This document shows positions 18,657 to 29,581 of a DNA stretch of 64,000 nt, one piece after another. The notes beneath the pieces were generated by a model that had not been told where the DNA came from, searched no databases, and saw only the letters and a list, made by a program, of their open reading frames with translations. A program made the translations under genes and the position numbers. Position 1 is the stretch's first letter; every line of letters starts with the position of its first letter. Source of the DNA: Leishmania mexicana MHOM/GT/2001/U1103 (Eukaryota; Euglenozoa; Kinetoplastea; Trypanosomatida; Trypanosomatidae); the NCBI RefSeq assembly GCF_000234665.1, contig NC_018309.1:58855-122854 (forward strand), in the 5' to 3' direction.

Positions 18657-21600
18657 ATGGCCCACACCTCGCAGACGTATCCGCGATGCCGTCGCTGCTC
18701 GATCCTCGCCACCACCGCTGCTGTGACGAGGGTATCGATGCTACTGTTGTTCAGCGTGCTCCTTCTCTCATGCGTTCTGCCCGCGATGACCTCGACGACG
18801 TTCACGCGGATGGCGTGCGCGGCCACGGCAACCGAGCCGTCCCGCTGCCACGTCGACTACAGCCGCCATACCGGTAAAACAACCTCAAAGGGGTCGTGGG
18901 CCGGCCTGCGCTTCCACCTTGTCTTCACGCTCGGTTTGTGCACGAGTGACCCTGACGACGGTGTGATGAGCATGCAGCTGAATGAGCGGCACGTGAACGT
19001 CACCGGGCGCAGCGGCTCCGTCGTTATGCCGCACCTCGGCCTAGTCCGCTTCAACCTCTCCGCCCCCACCATTGGCCCTCAGTACTTCACCTCCGAGCTC
19101 TGCTACTCGGAGGTGAACTGCACGTCTCTGTGCGCGGATGCGTTTATGGGTCACGTGGGAGCATGCAAGGTGCATCGTGTCACCATGGCGGTCATCATCG
19201 TCCTGTTTTGGATGGTGCCCGCCGTTACCTGCATCGGTTTCCTCGCGGTCCACTACCGCCGCAAACGCGCGGACGAGCGGCAGAAGGCACTTCACCAGCT
19301 GCCGGAGGTCTCTGGGACCTCGCCGGCCGCCTCTCCGATCTGGCGACCGCTGCAGTGCGCATCAAGCACGCCTCAATCCTCATCTTCATCCCACGCCATC
19401 CTTGCAGACGACAGTGAGGCTTCCCACAGCGGCGGCCGCGTAGCGGACCTTGACCACGCTTCAGAAGGTCTCGTCGAGTTCCCTGTGCCGGGCAACGACG
19501 AGAGCTTATCACCGCAGTCCCGATGCACCACACCATCCACCACCGCATCCTGCGGCCTGCCCAAGACGAAAGAGTTTGAGATGGCGGCTCTGCGTGCCGT
19601 CACTCCACCTTCTATGGAGCGCCTTTCAGAGAAACAACACCCCAGTCACATCCACAAGGAAGACGACGTGAGCCCCACGACTACCATGAGCTTGCCACCG
19701 ACAATACAATCAAGCCACGATGTCCCTGCTCACGATGAAACACTCGGCAGCACCGTCCTTCACCACTCGACACACACACCTATACCACTACATCTTCAAA
19801 CACACTTAATATACCAACTCAACAGCCACACACAACACCAGAAGACTCCCACGGCTAGCGTCCAGGCTGCCGAGGAGGCGGCGCGCCTGGCGGCCGAGCA
19901 TGAGGCCGAGCAGGTCCGCGTCTGTGCCCTCGAGGAGGCGGCGCGTCTCCGCGCTGAGCTGGGGGCTGCCGAGGAGGCGGCGCGCCTGGCGGCCGAGCAT
20001 GAGGCCGAGCAGGTCCGCGTCCGTGCCCTCGAGGAGGCGGCGCGTCTCCGCGCTGAGCTGGGGGCTGCCGAGGAGGCGGCGCGCCTGGCGGCCGAGCATG
20101 AGGCTGAGCAGGTCCGCGTCCGTGCCCTCGAGGAGGCGGCGCGTCTCCGCGCTGAGCTGGAGGCTGCCGAGGAGGCGGCGCGCCTGGCGGCCGAGCATGA
20201 GGCCGAGCAGGTCCGCGTCTGTGCCCTCGAGGAGGCGGCGCGTCTCCGCGCTGAGCTGGAGGCTGCCGAGGAGGCGGCGCGCCTGGCGGCCGAGCATGAG
20301 GCTGAGCAGGTCCGCGTCCGTGCCCTCGAGGAGGCGGCGCGTCTCCGCGCTGAGCTGGAGGCTGCCGAGGAGGCGGCGCGCCTGGAGGCCGAGCATGAGG
20401 CCGAGCAGGTCCGCGTCTGTGCCCTCGAGGAGGCGGCGCGTCTCCGCGCTGAGCTGGGGGCTGCCGAGGAGGCGGCGCGCCTGGCGGCCGAGCATGAGGC
20501 CGAGCAGGTCCGCGTCTGTGCCCTCGAGGAGGCGGCGCGTCTCCGCGCTGAGCTGGAGGCTGCCGAGGAGGCGGCGCGCCTGGCGGCCGAGCATGAGGCC
20601 GAGCAGGTCCGCGTCCGTGCCCTCGAGGAGGCGGCGCGTCTCCGCGCTGAGCTGGAGGCTGCCGAGGAGGCGGCGCGCCTGGCGGCCGAGCATGAGGCTG
20701 AGCAGGTCCGCGTCTGTGCCCTCGAGGAGGCGGCGCGTCTCCGCGCTGAGCTGGAGGCTGCCGAGGAGGCGGCGCGCCTGGAGGCCGAGCATGAGGCCGA
20801 GCAGGTCCGCGTCCGTGCCCTCGAGGAGGCGGCGCGTCTCCGCGCTGAGCTGGGGTCTGCCGAGGAGGCGGCGCGCCTGGCGGCCGAGCATGAGGCTGAG
20901 CAGGTCCGCGTCTGTGCCCTCGAGGAGGCGGCGCGTCTCCGCGCTGAGCTGGGGGCTGCCGAGGAGGCGGCGCGCCTGGCGGCCGAGCATGAGGCTGAGC
21001 AGGTCCGCGTCTGTGCCCTCGAGGAGGCGGCGCGTCTCCGCGCTGAGCTGGAGGCTGCCGAGGAGGCGGCGCGCCTGGAGGCCGAGCATGAGGTCGAGCA
21101 GGTCCGCGTCCGTGCCCTCGAGGAGGCGGCGCGTCTCCGCGCTGAGCTGGGGTCTGCCGAGGAGGCGGCGCGCCTGGCGGCCGAGCATGAGGCCGAGCAG
21201 GTCCGCGTCTGTGCCCTCGAGGAGGCGGCGCGTCTCCGCGCTGAGCTGGAGGCTGCCGAGGAGGCGGCGCGCCTGGCGGCCGAGCATGAGGCTGAGCAGG
21301 TCCGCGTCTGTGCCCTCGAGGAGGCGGCGCGTCTCCGCGCTGAGCTGGGGGCTGCCGAGGAGGCGGCGCGCCTGGCGGCCGAGCATGAGGCCGAGCAGGT
21401 CCGCGTCTGTGCCCTCGAGGAGGCGGCGCGTCTCCGCGCTGAGCTGGGGGCTGCCGAGGAGGCGGCGCGCCTGGAGGCCGAGCATGAGGTCGAGCAGGTC
21501 CGCGTCTGTGCCCTCGAGGAGGCGGCGCGTCTCCGCGCTGAGCTGGGAGCTGCCGAGGAGGTGGCGCGCCTGGAGGACGAGATGCACGTGCAGGCAGCAT

Positions 21601-22349
21601 CGTCGAGCTACAATGATGAGTACAGGGTTCGAATGCTGGCGAGTGCGCGGTCAGACCTGAGGATGCCGCCGCCTCGGCCGTTCATTGGCTTTTCACTGTT
21701 GGAGGATGTGGAGAAGGGCATCCTTATGGTGGACGGACTTTACAGGGATGGTCCGGCCTACCAGACAGGCATCCGCCTCGGGGATGTTCTGCTGCGTATC
21801 GCGGGGGTTTACGTGGATTCAATCGCGAAGGCGAGGCGGGTGGTGGAGGCGCGGTGCCGCTGCGGCTGCGTAGTTCCCATGACCCTGGCGACGAAGATGA
21901 ACCAGCAGTACAGCGTGGCTCTGTGGATCATGACGGTGGATCGGCAGTACACCGACAAGCCATTCTATTTTGATGTGCGCATGCACCACCGCATCGAGAG
22001 TTCGCAGAGGGGGAAGAGGGCGCAGTGGTTGGAGGTAGGCAGCCCATCCACATCTTTGGCTTCCACGCCCCTCATGCCGAGCTGGCGTGAGGCGATGCCG
22101 CGTCGGGGCTCAGAGCTGCGGTCAAGTGCGCGTTCAGCCTTCGTTGCCACGTCGTACTTCTCGAGCGCGCGCAGGTTGGCCAAGTCAGAAAGTGAGCGAC
22201 CGCGCGCATCCTCCAGCGTTGCTATGGCGGAGGAGGCGGAGGAGGCGGAGGAGGCGGAGGAGGCGGAGGAGGCGGAGGAGGCGGTGGAGGCGATCGCGGT
22301 GGCGCCGGACGGGTACACCACACCCAACGAAGTGCGCGACCGTAGTTGA
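18657..22349 (+). CDS. Membrane protein with 33-aa tandem repeats and PDZ-like tail (copy A)
   Basis: Predicted single-pass membrane protein of 1230 residues. A hydrophobic signal-like segment lies at about residues 28-45 (SMLLLFSVLLLSCVLPA). A roughly 130-residue ectodomain follows, with six or more Cys and N-glycosylation sequons (NVT, NLS, NCT). A TM helix is at about 176-197 (AVIIVLFWMVPAVTCIGFLAV), then a basic stop-transfer segment and a low-complexity linker. Residues about 403-974 hold 17 full 33-residue repeats (99 bp) of the type EEAARLAAEHEAEQV..., rich in Glu/Ala/Arg/Leu and surely helical. A PDZ-like domain follows at about 1001-1075 (GFSLLED...GILMVDGLYRDGPAYQTGIRLGD), then a tail with an EEA repeat. 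The start is the ATG at 18657, because the codon before it is TTG. I do not recognise a named family. An almost identical copy lies downstream. Confidence 0.85.
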   Translation: MAHTSQTYPRCRRCSILATTAAVTRVSMLLLFSVLLLSCVLPAMTSTTFTRMACAATATEPSRCHVDYSRHTGKTTSKGSWAGLRFHLVFTLGLCTSDPDDGVMSMQLNERHVNVTGRSGSVVMPHLGLVRFNLSAPTIGPQYFTSELCYSEVNCTSLCADAFMGHVGACKVHRVTMAVIIVLFWMVPAVTCIGFLAVHYRRKRADERQKALHQLPEVSGTSPAASPIWRPLQCASSTPQSSSSSHAILADDSEASHSGGRVADLDHASEGLVEFPVPGNDESLSPQSRCTTPSTTASCGLPKTKEFEMAALRAVTPPSMERLSEKQHPSHIHKEDDVSPTTTMSLPPTIQSSHDVPAHDETLGSTVLHHSTHTPIPLHLQTHLIYQLNSHTQHQKTPTASVQAAEEAARLAAEHEAEQVRVCALEEAARLRAELGAAEEAARLAAEHEAEQVRVRALEEAARLRAELGAAEEAARLAAEHEAEQVRVRALEEAARLRAELEAAEEAARLAAEHEAEQVRVCALEEAARLRAELEAAEEAARLAAEHEAEQVRVRALEEAARLRAELEAAEEAARLEAEHEAEQVRVCALEEAARLRAELGAAEEAARLAAEHEAEQVRVCALEEAARLRAELEAAEEAARLAAEHEAEQVRVRALEEAARLRAELEAAEEAARLAAEHEAEQVRVCALEEAARLRAELEAAEEAARLEAEHEAEQVRVRALEEAARLRAELGSAEEAARLAAEHEAEQVRVCALEEAARLRAELGAAEEAARLAAEHEAEQVRVCALEEAARLRAELEAAEEAARLEAEHEVEQVRVRALEEAARLRAELGSAEEAARLAAEHEAEQVRVCALEEAARLRAELEAAEEAARLAAEHEAEQVRVCALEEAARLRAELGAAEEAARLAAEHEAEQVRVCALEEAARLRAELGAAEEAARLEAEHEVEQVRVCALEEAARLRAELGAAEEVARLEDEMHVQAASSSYNDEYRVRMLASARSDLRMPPPRPFIGFSLLEDVEKGILMVDGLYRDGPAYQTGIRLGDVLLRIAGVYVDSIAKARRVVEARCRCGCVVPMTLATKMNQQYSVALWIMTVDRQYTDKPFYFDVRMHHRIESSQRGKRAQWLEVGSPSTSLASTPLMPSWREAMPRRGSELRSSARSAFVATSYFSSARRLAKSESERPRASSSVAMAEEAEEAEEAEEAEEAEEAVEAIAVAPDGYTTPNEVRDRS
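19866..21580 (+). repeat. 99 bp tandem repeat array in copy A
   Basis: Seventeen full units of 99 bp and a diverged partial unit. The GCTGCC at the start of each unit recurs every 99 bases from 19866 to 21549. Units differ by a few recurrent changes (GCC/GCT, TGT/CGT for Cys/Arg, GCG/GAG for Ala/Glu), a mosaic typical of unequal exchange. All six frames stay largely open through the array, so long antisense frames here are artefacts. Confidence 0.95.
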
Positions 22350-23383
22350 CGCTGCAGTGTTCGTGTGTCTCCCCGTCTCCGCCCCCTTTACCTCGTGTTT
22401 TCGCGTTCCTTCTCGTCGTATCCCCTCCCTCCCTCCACCCCCCCTCCGACACCGTCTCTGCTGCTCGGACGTTAGAACCTCCTCTTCTCCACCCACCTTC
22501 CACCACCCACACACCTCAAGCACTGCATCCGGCTGTCGGTGTCACCGCTCCAGCGGTGGCCACCTTCTGTCGTCTTGTTCGCATGCACAGTTATAGGAGA
22601 GGGCGCGAGGGAGCGTGTGGAGTGCGGCCGCCCCGTAGGCGTTGTTTCATGTATGGTTGCCACGTCCTTTTGGTTTTGGTGGTGGTGGTGGCTGAAGTTT
22701 CGGCTGCTGCTGCTGCTACGCCGTCTGCGTGGGTTCCTGCGCGCCTCCCCCTCCTCTTTCTCCTCGCCAAGCGAGTTGGGCTCGCTGTGGTGCAGACGTA
22801 GCCTCAAGCTGATCCTGCGGTGTTTTCGTTTTATGTGAGGCCCCACCCCATCCAACGCCGCCGCCTCTTGCTGCCTCCCGTCTAACCGGCGCACTCCTGC
22901 CGGAATCCTCTTCGCCGTTGGGAGCCCACCTCGCCCTCCCAAACAATGTATACACAGAGACATATATATATATATATGATGGACAACCCTACGCACTGTC
23001 GTGTGCTCTTCCTCCTCTCTCTTCGCACGGGAAGATCGGCGGATGTGACGGTTCAGTGGCTACTCCCCCGAGGTGGTTGTTGACCCCGTCTTGTCTTGGG
23101 GTGGGGNGGGGAGTACGTCCTCAGCCTAGCTCTCACGGTTCCGGCGTTAACAGACGCGCTCGCAATGCGGGTGAAGAGTAAGCGGCGACTTGCACCCCCG
23201 TGACCATCTCCAGCCATCTTTCCCTGCCACTTTCACGGCTTATCGCTGTCATGGCCCGTCATCCCTATCGTCTTGTCCGCTCTTCCTCCTCTCTAGTAGC
23301 TTTCTCTATCCACCTGCACCTAGCAGCCGGTGTGCGTGGAGGGGTGTGCACTGCCTCCCCTGCTCCGCGATGCCATTTTCTTC
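22350..23383. repeat. 3' spacer of copy A, duplicate of 27902-28930
   Basis: This 1.03 kb flank matches 27902-28930 almost base for base, apart from indels in C and G runs and one ambiguous base at 23107. It includes a TA repeat near 22963-22977. It stops at the 100-N gap at 23384. It holds no gene. Confidence 0.9.
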
Positions 23384-23483
23384 NNNNNNNNNNNNNNNNN
23401 NNNNNNNNNNNNNNNNNNNNNNNNNNNNNNNNNNNNNNNNNNNNNNNNNNNNNNNNNNNNNNNNNNNNNNNNNNNNNNNNNNN
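23384..23483. other. Assembly gap (100 N)
   Basis: Exactly 100 N, a conventional placeholder for a gap of unknown size. Sequence on the left matches 28920-28930 and on the right matches 18963 onward. Confidence 0.99.
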
Positions 23484-26400
23484 GTGATGAGCATGCAGCT
23501 GAATGAGCGGCACGTGAACGTCACCGGGCGCAGCGGCTCCGTCGTTATGCCGCACTCGGCCTAGTCCGCTTCAACCTCTCCGCCCCCACCATTGGCCCTC
23601 AGTACTTCACCTCCGAGCTCTGCTACTCGGAGGTGAACTGCACGTCTCTGTGCGCGGATGCGTTTATGGGTCACGTGGGAGCATGCAAGGTGCATCGTGT
23701 CACCATGGCGGTCATCATCGTCCTGTTTTGGATGGTGCCCGCCGTTACCTGCATCGGTTTCCTCGCGGTCCACTACCGCCGCAAACGCGCGGACGAGCGG
23801 CAGAAGGCACTTCACCAGCTGCCGGAGGTCTCTGGGACCTCGCCGGCCGCCTCTCCGATCTGGCGACCGCTGCAGTGCGCATCAAGCACGCCTCAATCCT
23901 CATCTTCATCCCACGCCATCCTTGCAGACGACAGTGAGGCTTCCCACAGCGGCGGCCGCGTAGCGGACCTTGACCACGCTTCAGAAGGTCTCGTCGAGTT
24001 CCCTGTGCCGGGCAACGACGAGAGCTTATCACCGCAGTCCCGATGCACCACACCATCCACCACCGCATCCTGCGGCCTGCCCAAGACGAAAGAGTTTGAG
24101 ATGGCGGCTCTGCGTGCCGTCACTCCACCTTCTATGGAGCGCCTTTCAGAGAAACAACACCCCAGTCACATCCACAAGGAAGACGACGTGAGCCCCACGA
24201 CTACCATGAGCTTGCCACCGACAATACAATCCAGCCACGATGTCCCTGCTCACGATGAAACACTCGGCAGCACCGTCCTTCACCACTCGACACACACACC
24301 TATACCACTACATCTTCAAACACACTTAATATACCAACTCAACAGCCACACACAACACCAGAAGACTCCCACGGCTAGCGTCCAGGCTGCCGAGGAGGCG
24401 GCGCGCCTGGCGGCCGAGCATGAGGCCGAGCAGGTCCGCGTCTGTGCCCTCGAGGAGGCGGCGCGTCTCCGCGCTGAGCTGGGGGCTGCCGAGGAGGCGG
24501 CGCGCCTGGCGGCCGAGCATGAGGCCGAGCAGGTCCGCGTCCGTGCCCTCGAGGAGGTGGCGCGTCTCCGCGCTGAGCTGGGGGCTGCCGAGGAGGCGGC
24601 GCGCCTGGCGGCCGAGCATGAGGCTGAGCAGGTCCGCGTCCGTGCCCTCGAGGAGGCGGCGCGTCTCCGCGCTGAGCTGGAGGCTGCCGAGGAGGCGGCG
24701 CGCCTGGAGGCCGAGCATGAGGCCGAGCAGGTCCGCGTCTGTGCCCTCGAGGAGGCGGCGCGTCTCCGCGCTGAGCTGGGGGCTGCCGAGGAGGCGGCGC
24801 GCCTGGCGGCCGAGCATGAGGCCGAGCAGGTCCGCGTCTGTGCCCTCGAGGAGGCGGCGCGTCTCCGCGCTGAGCTGGGGGCTGCCGAGGAGGCGGCGCG
24901 CCTGGCGGCCGAGCATGAGGCCGAGCAGGTCCGCGTCTGTGCCCTCGAGGAGGCGGCGCGTCTCCGCGCTGAGCTGGGGGCTGCCGAGGAGGCGGCGCGC
25001 CTGGCGGCCGAGCATGAGGCCGAGCAGGTCCGCGTCTGTGCCCTCGAGGAGGCGGCGCGTCTCCGCGCTGAGCTGGGGGCTGCCGAGGAGGCGGCGCGCC
25101 TGGCGGCCGAGCATGAGGCTGAGCAGGTCCGCGTCCGTGCCCTCGAGGAGGCGGCGCGTCTCCGCGCTGAGCTGGAGGCTGCCGAGGAGGCGGCGCGCCT
25201 GGCGGCCGAGCATGAGGCTGAGCAGGTCCGCGTCCGTGCCCTCGAGGAGGCGGCGCGTCTCCGCGCTGAGCTGGAGGCTGCCGAGGAGGCGGCGCGCCTG
25301 GAGGCCGAGCATGAGGCCGAGCAGGTCCGCGTCTGTGCCCTCGAGGAGGCGGCGCGTCTCCGCGCTGAGCTGGGGGCTGCCGAGGAGGCGGCGCGCCTGG
25401 CGGCCGAGCATGAGGCCGAGCAGGTCCGCGTCTGTGCCCTCGAGGAGGCGGCGCGTCTCCGCGCTGAGCTGGAGGCTGCCGAGGAGGCGGCGCGCCTGGC
25501 GGCCGAGCATGAGGCTGAGCAGGTCCGCGTCCGTGCCCTCGAGGAGGCGGCGCGTCTCCGCGCTGAGCTGGAGGCTGCCGAGGAGGCGGCGCGCCTGGAG
25601 GCCGAGCATGAGGCTGAGCAGGTCCGCGTCCGTGCCCTCGAGGAGGTGGCGCGTCTCCGCGCTGAGCTGGGGGCTGCCGAGGAGGCGGCGCGCCTGGCGG
25701 CCGAGCATGAGGCTGAGCAGGTCCGCGTCCGTGCCCTCGAGGAGGCGGCGCGTCTCCGCGCTGAGCTGGAGGCTGCCGAGGAGGCGGCGCGCCTGGAGGC
25801 CGAGCATGAGGCCGAGCAGGTCCGCGTCTGTGCCCTCGAGGAGGCGGCGCGTCTCCGCGCTGAGCTGGGGGCTGCCGAGGAGGCGGCGCGCCTGGCGGCC
25901 GAGCATGAGGCCGAGCAGGTCCGCGTCTGTGCCCTCGAGGAGGCGGCGCGTCTCCGCGCTGAGCTGGGGGCTGCCGAGGAGGCGGCGCGCCTGGCGGCCG
26001 AGCATGAGGCCGAGCAGGTCCGCGTCTGTGCCCTCGAGGAGGCGGCGCGTCTCCGCGCTGAGCTGGGGGCTGCCGAGGAGGCGGCGCGCCTGGCGGCCGA
26101 GCATGAGGCCGAGCAGGTCCGCGTCTGTGCCCTCGAGGAGGCGGCGCGTCTCCGCGCTGAGCTGGGGGCTGCCGAGGAGGCGGCGCGCCTGGCGGCCGAG
26201 CATGAGGCCGAGCAGGTCCGCGTCTGTGCCCTCGAGGAGGCGGCGCGTCTCCGCGCTGAGCTGGGGGCTGCCGAGGAGGCGGCGCGCCTGGCGGCCGAGC
26301 ATGAGGCCGAGCAGGTCCGCGTCTGTGCCCTCGAGGAGGCGGCGCGTCTCCGCGCTGAGCTGGAGGCTGCCGAGGAGGCGGCGCGCCTGGCGGCCGAGCA

Positions 26401-27901
26401 TGAGGCCGAGCAGGTCCGCGTCTGTGCCCTCGAGGAGGCGGCGCGCCTGGCGGCCGAGCATGAGGCTGAGCAGGTCCGCGTCCGTGCCCTCGAGGAGGCG
26501 GCGCGTCTCCGCGCTGAGCTGGAGGCTGCCGAGGAGGCGGCGCGCCTGGCGGCCGAGCATGAGGCTGAGCAGGTCCGCGTCTGTGCCCTCGAGGAGGCGG
26601 CGCGTCTCCGCGCTGAGCTGGGGGCTGCCGAGGAGGCGGCGCGCCTGGCGGCCGAGCATGAGGCCGAGCAGGTCCGCGTCTGTGCCCTCGAGGAGGCGGC
26701 GCGTCTCCGCGCTGAGCTGGAGGCTGCCGAGGAGGCGGCGCGCCTGGCGGCCGAGCATGAGGCTGAGCAGGTCCGCGTCTGTGCCCTCGAGGAGGCGGCG
26801 CGTCTCCGCGCTGAGCTGGGGGCTGCCGAGGAGGCGGCGCGCCTGGCGGCCGAGCATGAGGCCGAGCAGGTCCGCGTCTGTGCCCTCGAGGAGGCGGCGC
26901 GTCTCCGCGCTGAGCTGGGGGCTGCCGAGGAGGCGGCGCGCCTGGCGGCCGAGCATGAGGCCGAGCAGGTCCGCGTCTGTGCCCTCGAGGAGGCGGCGCG
27001 TCTCCGCGCTGAGCTGGGGGCTGCCGAGGAGGCGGCGCGCCTGGAGGCCGAGCATGAGGTCGAGCAGGTCCGCGTCTGTGCCCTCGAGGAGGCGGCGCGT
27101 CTCCGCGCTGAGCTGGGAGCTGCCGAGGAGGTGGCGCGCCTGGAGGACGAGATGCACGTGCAGGCAGCATCGTCGAGCTACAATGATGAGTACAGGGTTC
27201 GAATGCTGGCGAGTGCGCGGTCGGACCTGAGGATGCCGCCGCCTCGGCCGTTCATTGGCTTTTCACTGTTGGAGGATGTGGAGAAGGGCATCCTTATGGT
27301 GGACGGACTTTACAGGGATGGTCCGGCCTACCAGACAGGCATCCGCCTCGGGGATGTTCTGCTGCGTATCGCGGGGGTTTACGTGGATTCAATCGCGAAG
27401 GCGAGGCGGGTGGTGGAGGCGCGGTGCCGCTGCGGCTGCGTAGTTCCCATGACCCTGGCGACGAAGATGAACCAGCAGTACAGCGTGGCTCTGTGGATCA
27501 TGACGGTGGATCGGCAGTACACCGACAAGCCATTCTATTTTGATGTGCGCATGCACCACCGCATCGAGAGTTCGCAGAGGGGGAAGAGGGCGCAGTGGTT
27601 GGAGGTAGGCAGCCCATCCACATCTTTGGCTTCCACGCCCCTCATGCCGAGCTGGCGTGAGGCGATGCCGCGTCGGGGCTCAGAGCTGCGGTCAAGTGCG
27701 CGTTCAGCCTTCGTTGCCACGTCGTACTTCTCGAGCGCGCGCAGGTTGGCCAAGTCAGAAAGTGAGCGACCGCGCGCATCCTCCAGCGTTGCTATGGCGG
27801 AGGAGGCGGAGGAGGCGGAGGAGGCGGTGGAGGCGGTGGAGGCGATCGCGGTGGCGCCGGACGGGTACACCACACCCAACGAAGTGCGCGACCGTAGTTG
27901 A
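23484..27901 (+). pseudogene. Copy B of the 33-aa repeat membrane protein (5' lost in gap, frameshift)
   Basis: Near-identical second copy of the gene at 18657-22349. The first 102 codons lie in the gap. A single C is missing near 23554 (CCGCACTCGG here, CCGCACCTCGG in copy A), which shifts the frame; the main frame is open again through to the stop at 27901. TM segment, linker, repeats and PDZ-like domain are otherwise as in copy A. The repeat array is longer: 27 full units plus one 60 bp unit. The EEA tract near 27795-27840 is shorter. I label it broken only because of the gap and the missing base. Both sit at a contig edge, so they may be sequencing faults, and copy B may be the same locus as copy A assembled twice. 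Confidence 0.75.
24386..27150 (+). repeat. 99 bp tandem repeat array in copy B
   Basis: The unit start recurs every 99 bases from 24386, but the span to the last unit start at 27119 is 2733 bases: 27 units plus 60. The 60 bp remainder is a shortened unit at about 26366-26425. There EEAARL is followed directly by a second LAAEHE segment, consistent with recombination between the two EEAARL-coding blocks inside one unit. Confidence 0.93.
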
Positions 27902-29581
27902 CGCTGCAGTGTTCGTGTGTCTCCCCGTCTCCGCCCCCTTTACCTCGTGTTTTCGCGTTCCTTCTCGTCGTATCCCCTCCCTCCCCCCCCCCTCCGACAC
28001 CGTCTCTGCTGCTCGGACGTTAGAACCTCCTCTTCTCCACCCACCTTCCACCACCCACACACCTCAAGCACTGCATCCGGCTGTCGGTGTCACCGCTCCA
28101 GCGGTGGCCACCTTCTGTCGTCTTGTTCGCATGCACAGTTATAGGAGAGGGCGCGAGGGAGCGTGTGGAGTGCGGCCGCCCCGTAGGCGTTGTTTCATGT
28201 ATGGTTGCCACGTCCTTTTGGTTTTGGTGGTGGTGGTGGCTGAAGTTTCGGCTGCTGCTGCTGCTACGCCGTCTGCGTGGGTTCCTGCGCGCCTCCCCCT
28301 CCTCTTTCTCCTCGCCAAGCGAGTTGGGCTCGCTGTGGTGCAGACGTAGCCTCAAGCTGATCCTGCGGTGTTTTCGTTTTATGTGAGGCCCCACCCCATC
28401 CAACGCCGCCGCCTCTTGCTGCCTCCCGTCTAACCGGCGCACTCCTGCCGGAATCCTCTTCGCCGTTGGGAGCCCACCTCGCCCTCCCAAACAATGTATA
28501 CACAGAGACATATATATATATATATGATGGACAACCCTACGCACTGTCGTGTGCTCTTCCTCCTCTCTCTTCGCACGGGAAGATCGGCGGATGTGACGGT
28601 TCAGTGGCTACTCCCCCGAGGTGGTTGTTGACCCCGTCTTGTCTTGGGGTGGGGGGGGAGTACGTCCTCAGCCTAGCTCTCACGGTTCCGGCGTTAACAG
28701 ACGCGCTCGCAATGCGGGTGAAGAGTAAGCGGCGACTTGCACCCCCGTGACCATCTCCAGCCATCTTTCCCTGCCACTTTCACGGCTTATCGCTGTCATG
28801 GCCCGTCATCCCTATCGTCTTGTCCGCTCTTCCTCCTCTCTAGTAGCTTTCTCTATCCACCTGCACCTAGCAGCCGGTGTGCGTGGAGGGGTGTGCACTG
28901 CCTCCCCTGCTCCGCGATGCCATTTTCTTCTTCCTTTTGATGTCGAAGGCGTGTCGCTCCCTGTCTCTGCTCGGTGAGCGGCGGTGGCTGCAGCACACCC
29001 ACCCCACACTCGCCCACGAAAGGCACCGGCGCACGGGTGTGCCAGATGCGTCCACTTCGATGATCGAAACCGTAGGGAGCCAAGCCTCACGAGAACACCA
29101 GAAATCGAATGCAGAAAAATCGGTCTGTGGGCACGCTTGCAGCTCTCTTCCCCTAACAGCACAGGCAGACACACCTCTGTGTGCGTGCGGTGTGCCGTGG
29201 ATGGCATGCGCCGCCCCTCTCCCTCCCATCACCACCACCACCACCAGCGCTCTCGAGCATCCCCTGCTCAGAGCAGAGAGGGAGGCAGAGAGAACATGTC
29301 AAAGACACGAAGGACCATGCGGATTAGGCTGGTCATCCACGTCTGCATCCATCCTCCTCACCTACGTCCGGCTCCTCCCCCTTCCTGTGACACATGTTTG
29401 TCTTCTCGTTCTTCTCGGCATCTGTGGATGCGTATCCCTGTGTCCTTCCCCTCCCCCTCCTCGCCGGGGCGCACGGCGGCTATCGAGTCGCACGCACGCT
29501 TGCCACGCACACCCAAGAACTCTTCATCGCGTCGTCCTTATCCTTTCTTTTTTCAGGCTGCGGTGTGAGCGGGGCTCTTCC
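27902..29581. other. Intergenic spacer after copy B
   Basis: Positions 27902-28930 duplicate the flank of copy A; 28931-29581 is unique. The unique part ends in the acceptor-like tract TTTCTTTTTTCAG (AG at 29555-29556), 26 bases before the next ATG. A TA repeat lies near 28509-28525. No gene found. Confidence 0.7.
29545..29556 (+). promoter_or_regulatory. Candidate spliced-leader acceptor
   Basis: A T-rich pyrimidine tract followed by CAG, 26 bases before the ATG of the small membrane protein. It is one of the cleanest acceptor-like signals in the window and it supports the choice of that ATG over the longer open frame upstream. Confidence 0.55.

Noticed and set aside
21620..21640. GGTTCGAATGC resembling a tRNA B box
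   Set aside because: It lies inside coding sequence (repeated in both gene copies) and there is no cloverleaf or A box at the right distance.
19806..21660. Long open frames in the other frames and strand of repeat array A (580-593 aa)
   Set aside because: The repeat unit is a multiple of three and has no stops in most frames, so all frames stay open. Only the + frame joins to a signal segment, TM and PDZ-like domain.
19866..27150. CRISPR-like or satellite array
   Set aside because: The repeats are contiguous coding units without spacers, in a eukaryotic gene.
24326..27230. Long alternative frames in repeat array B (931-943 aa)
   Set aside because: Same reason as for array A.
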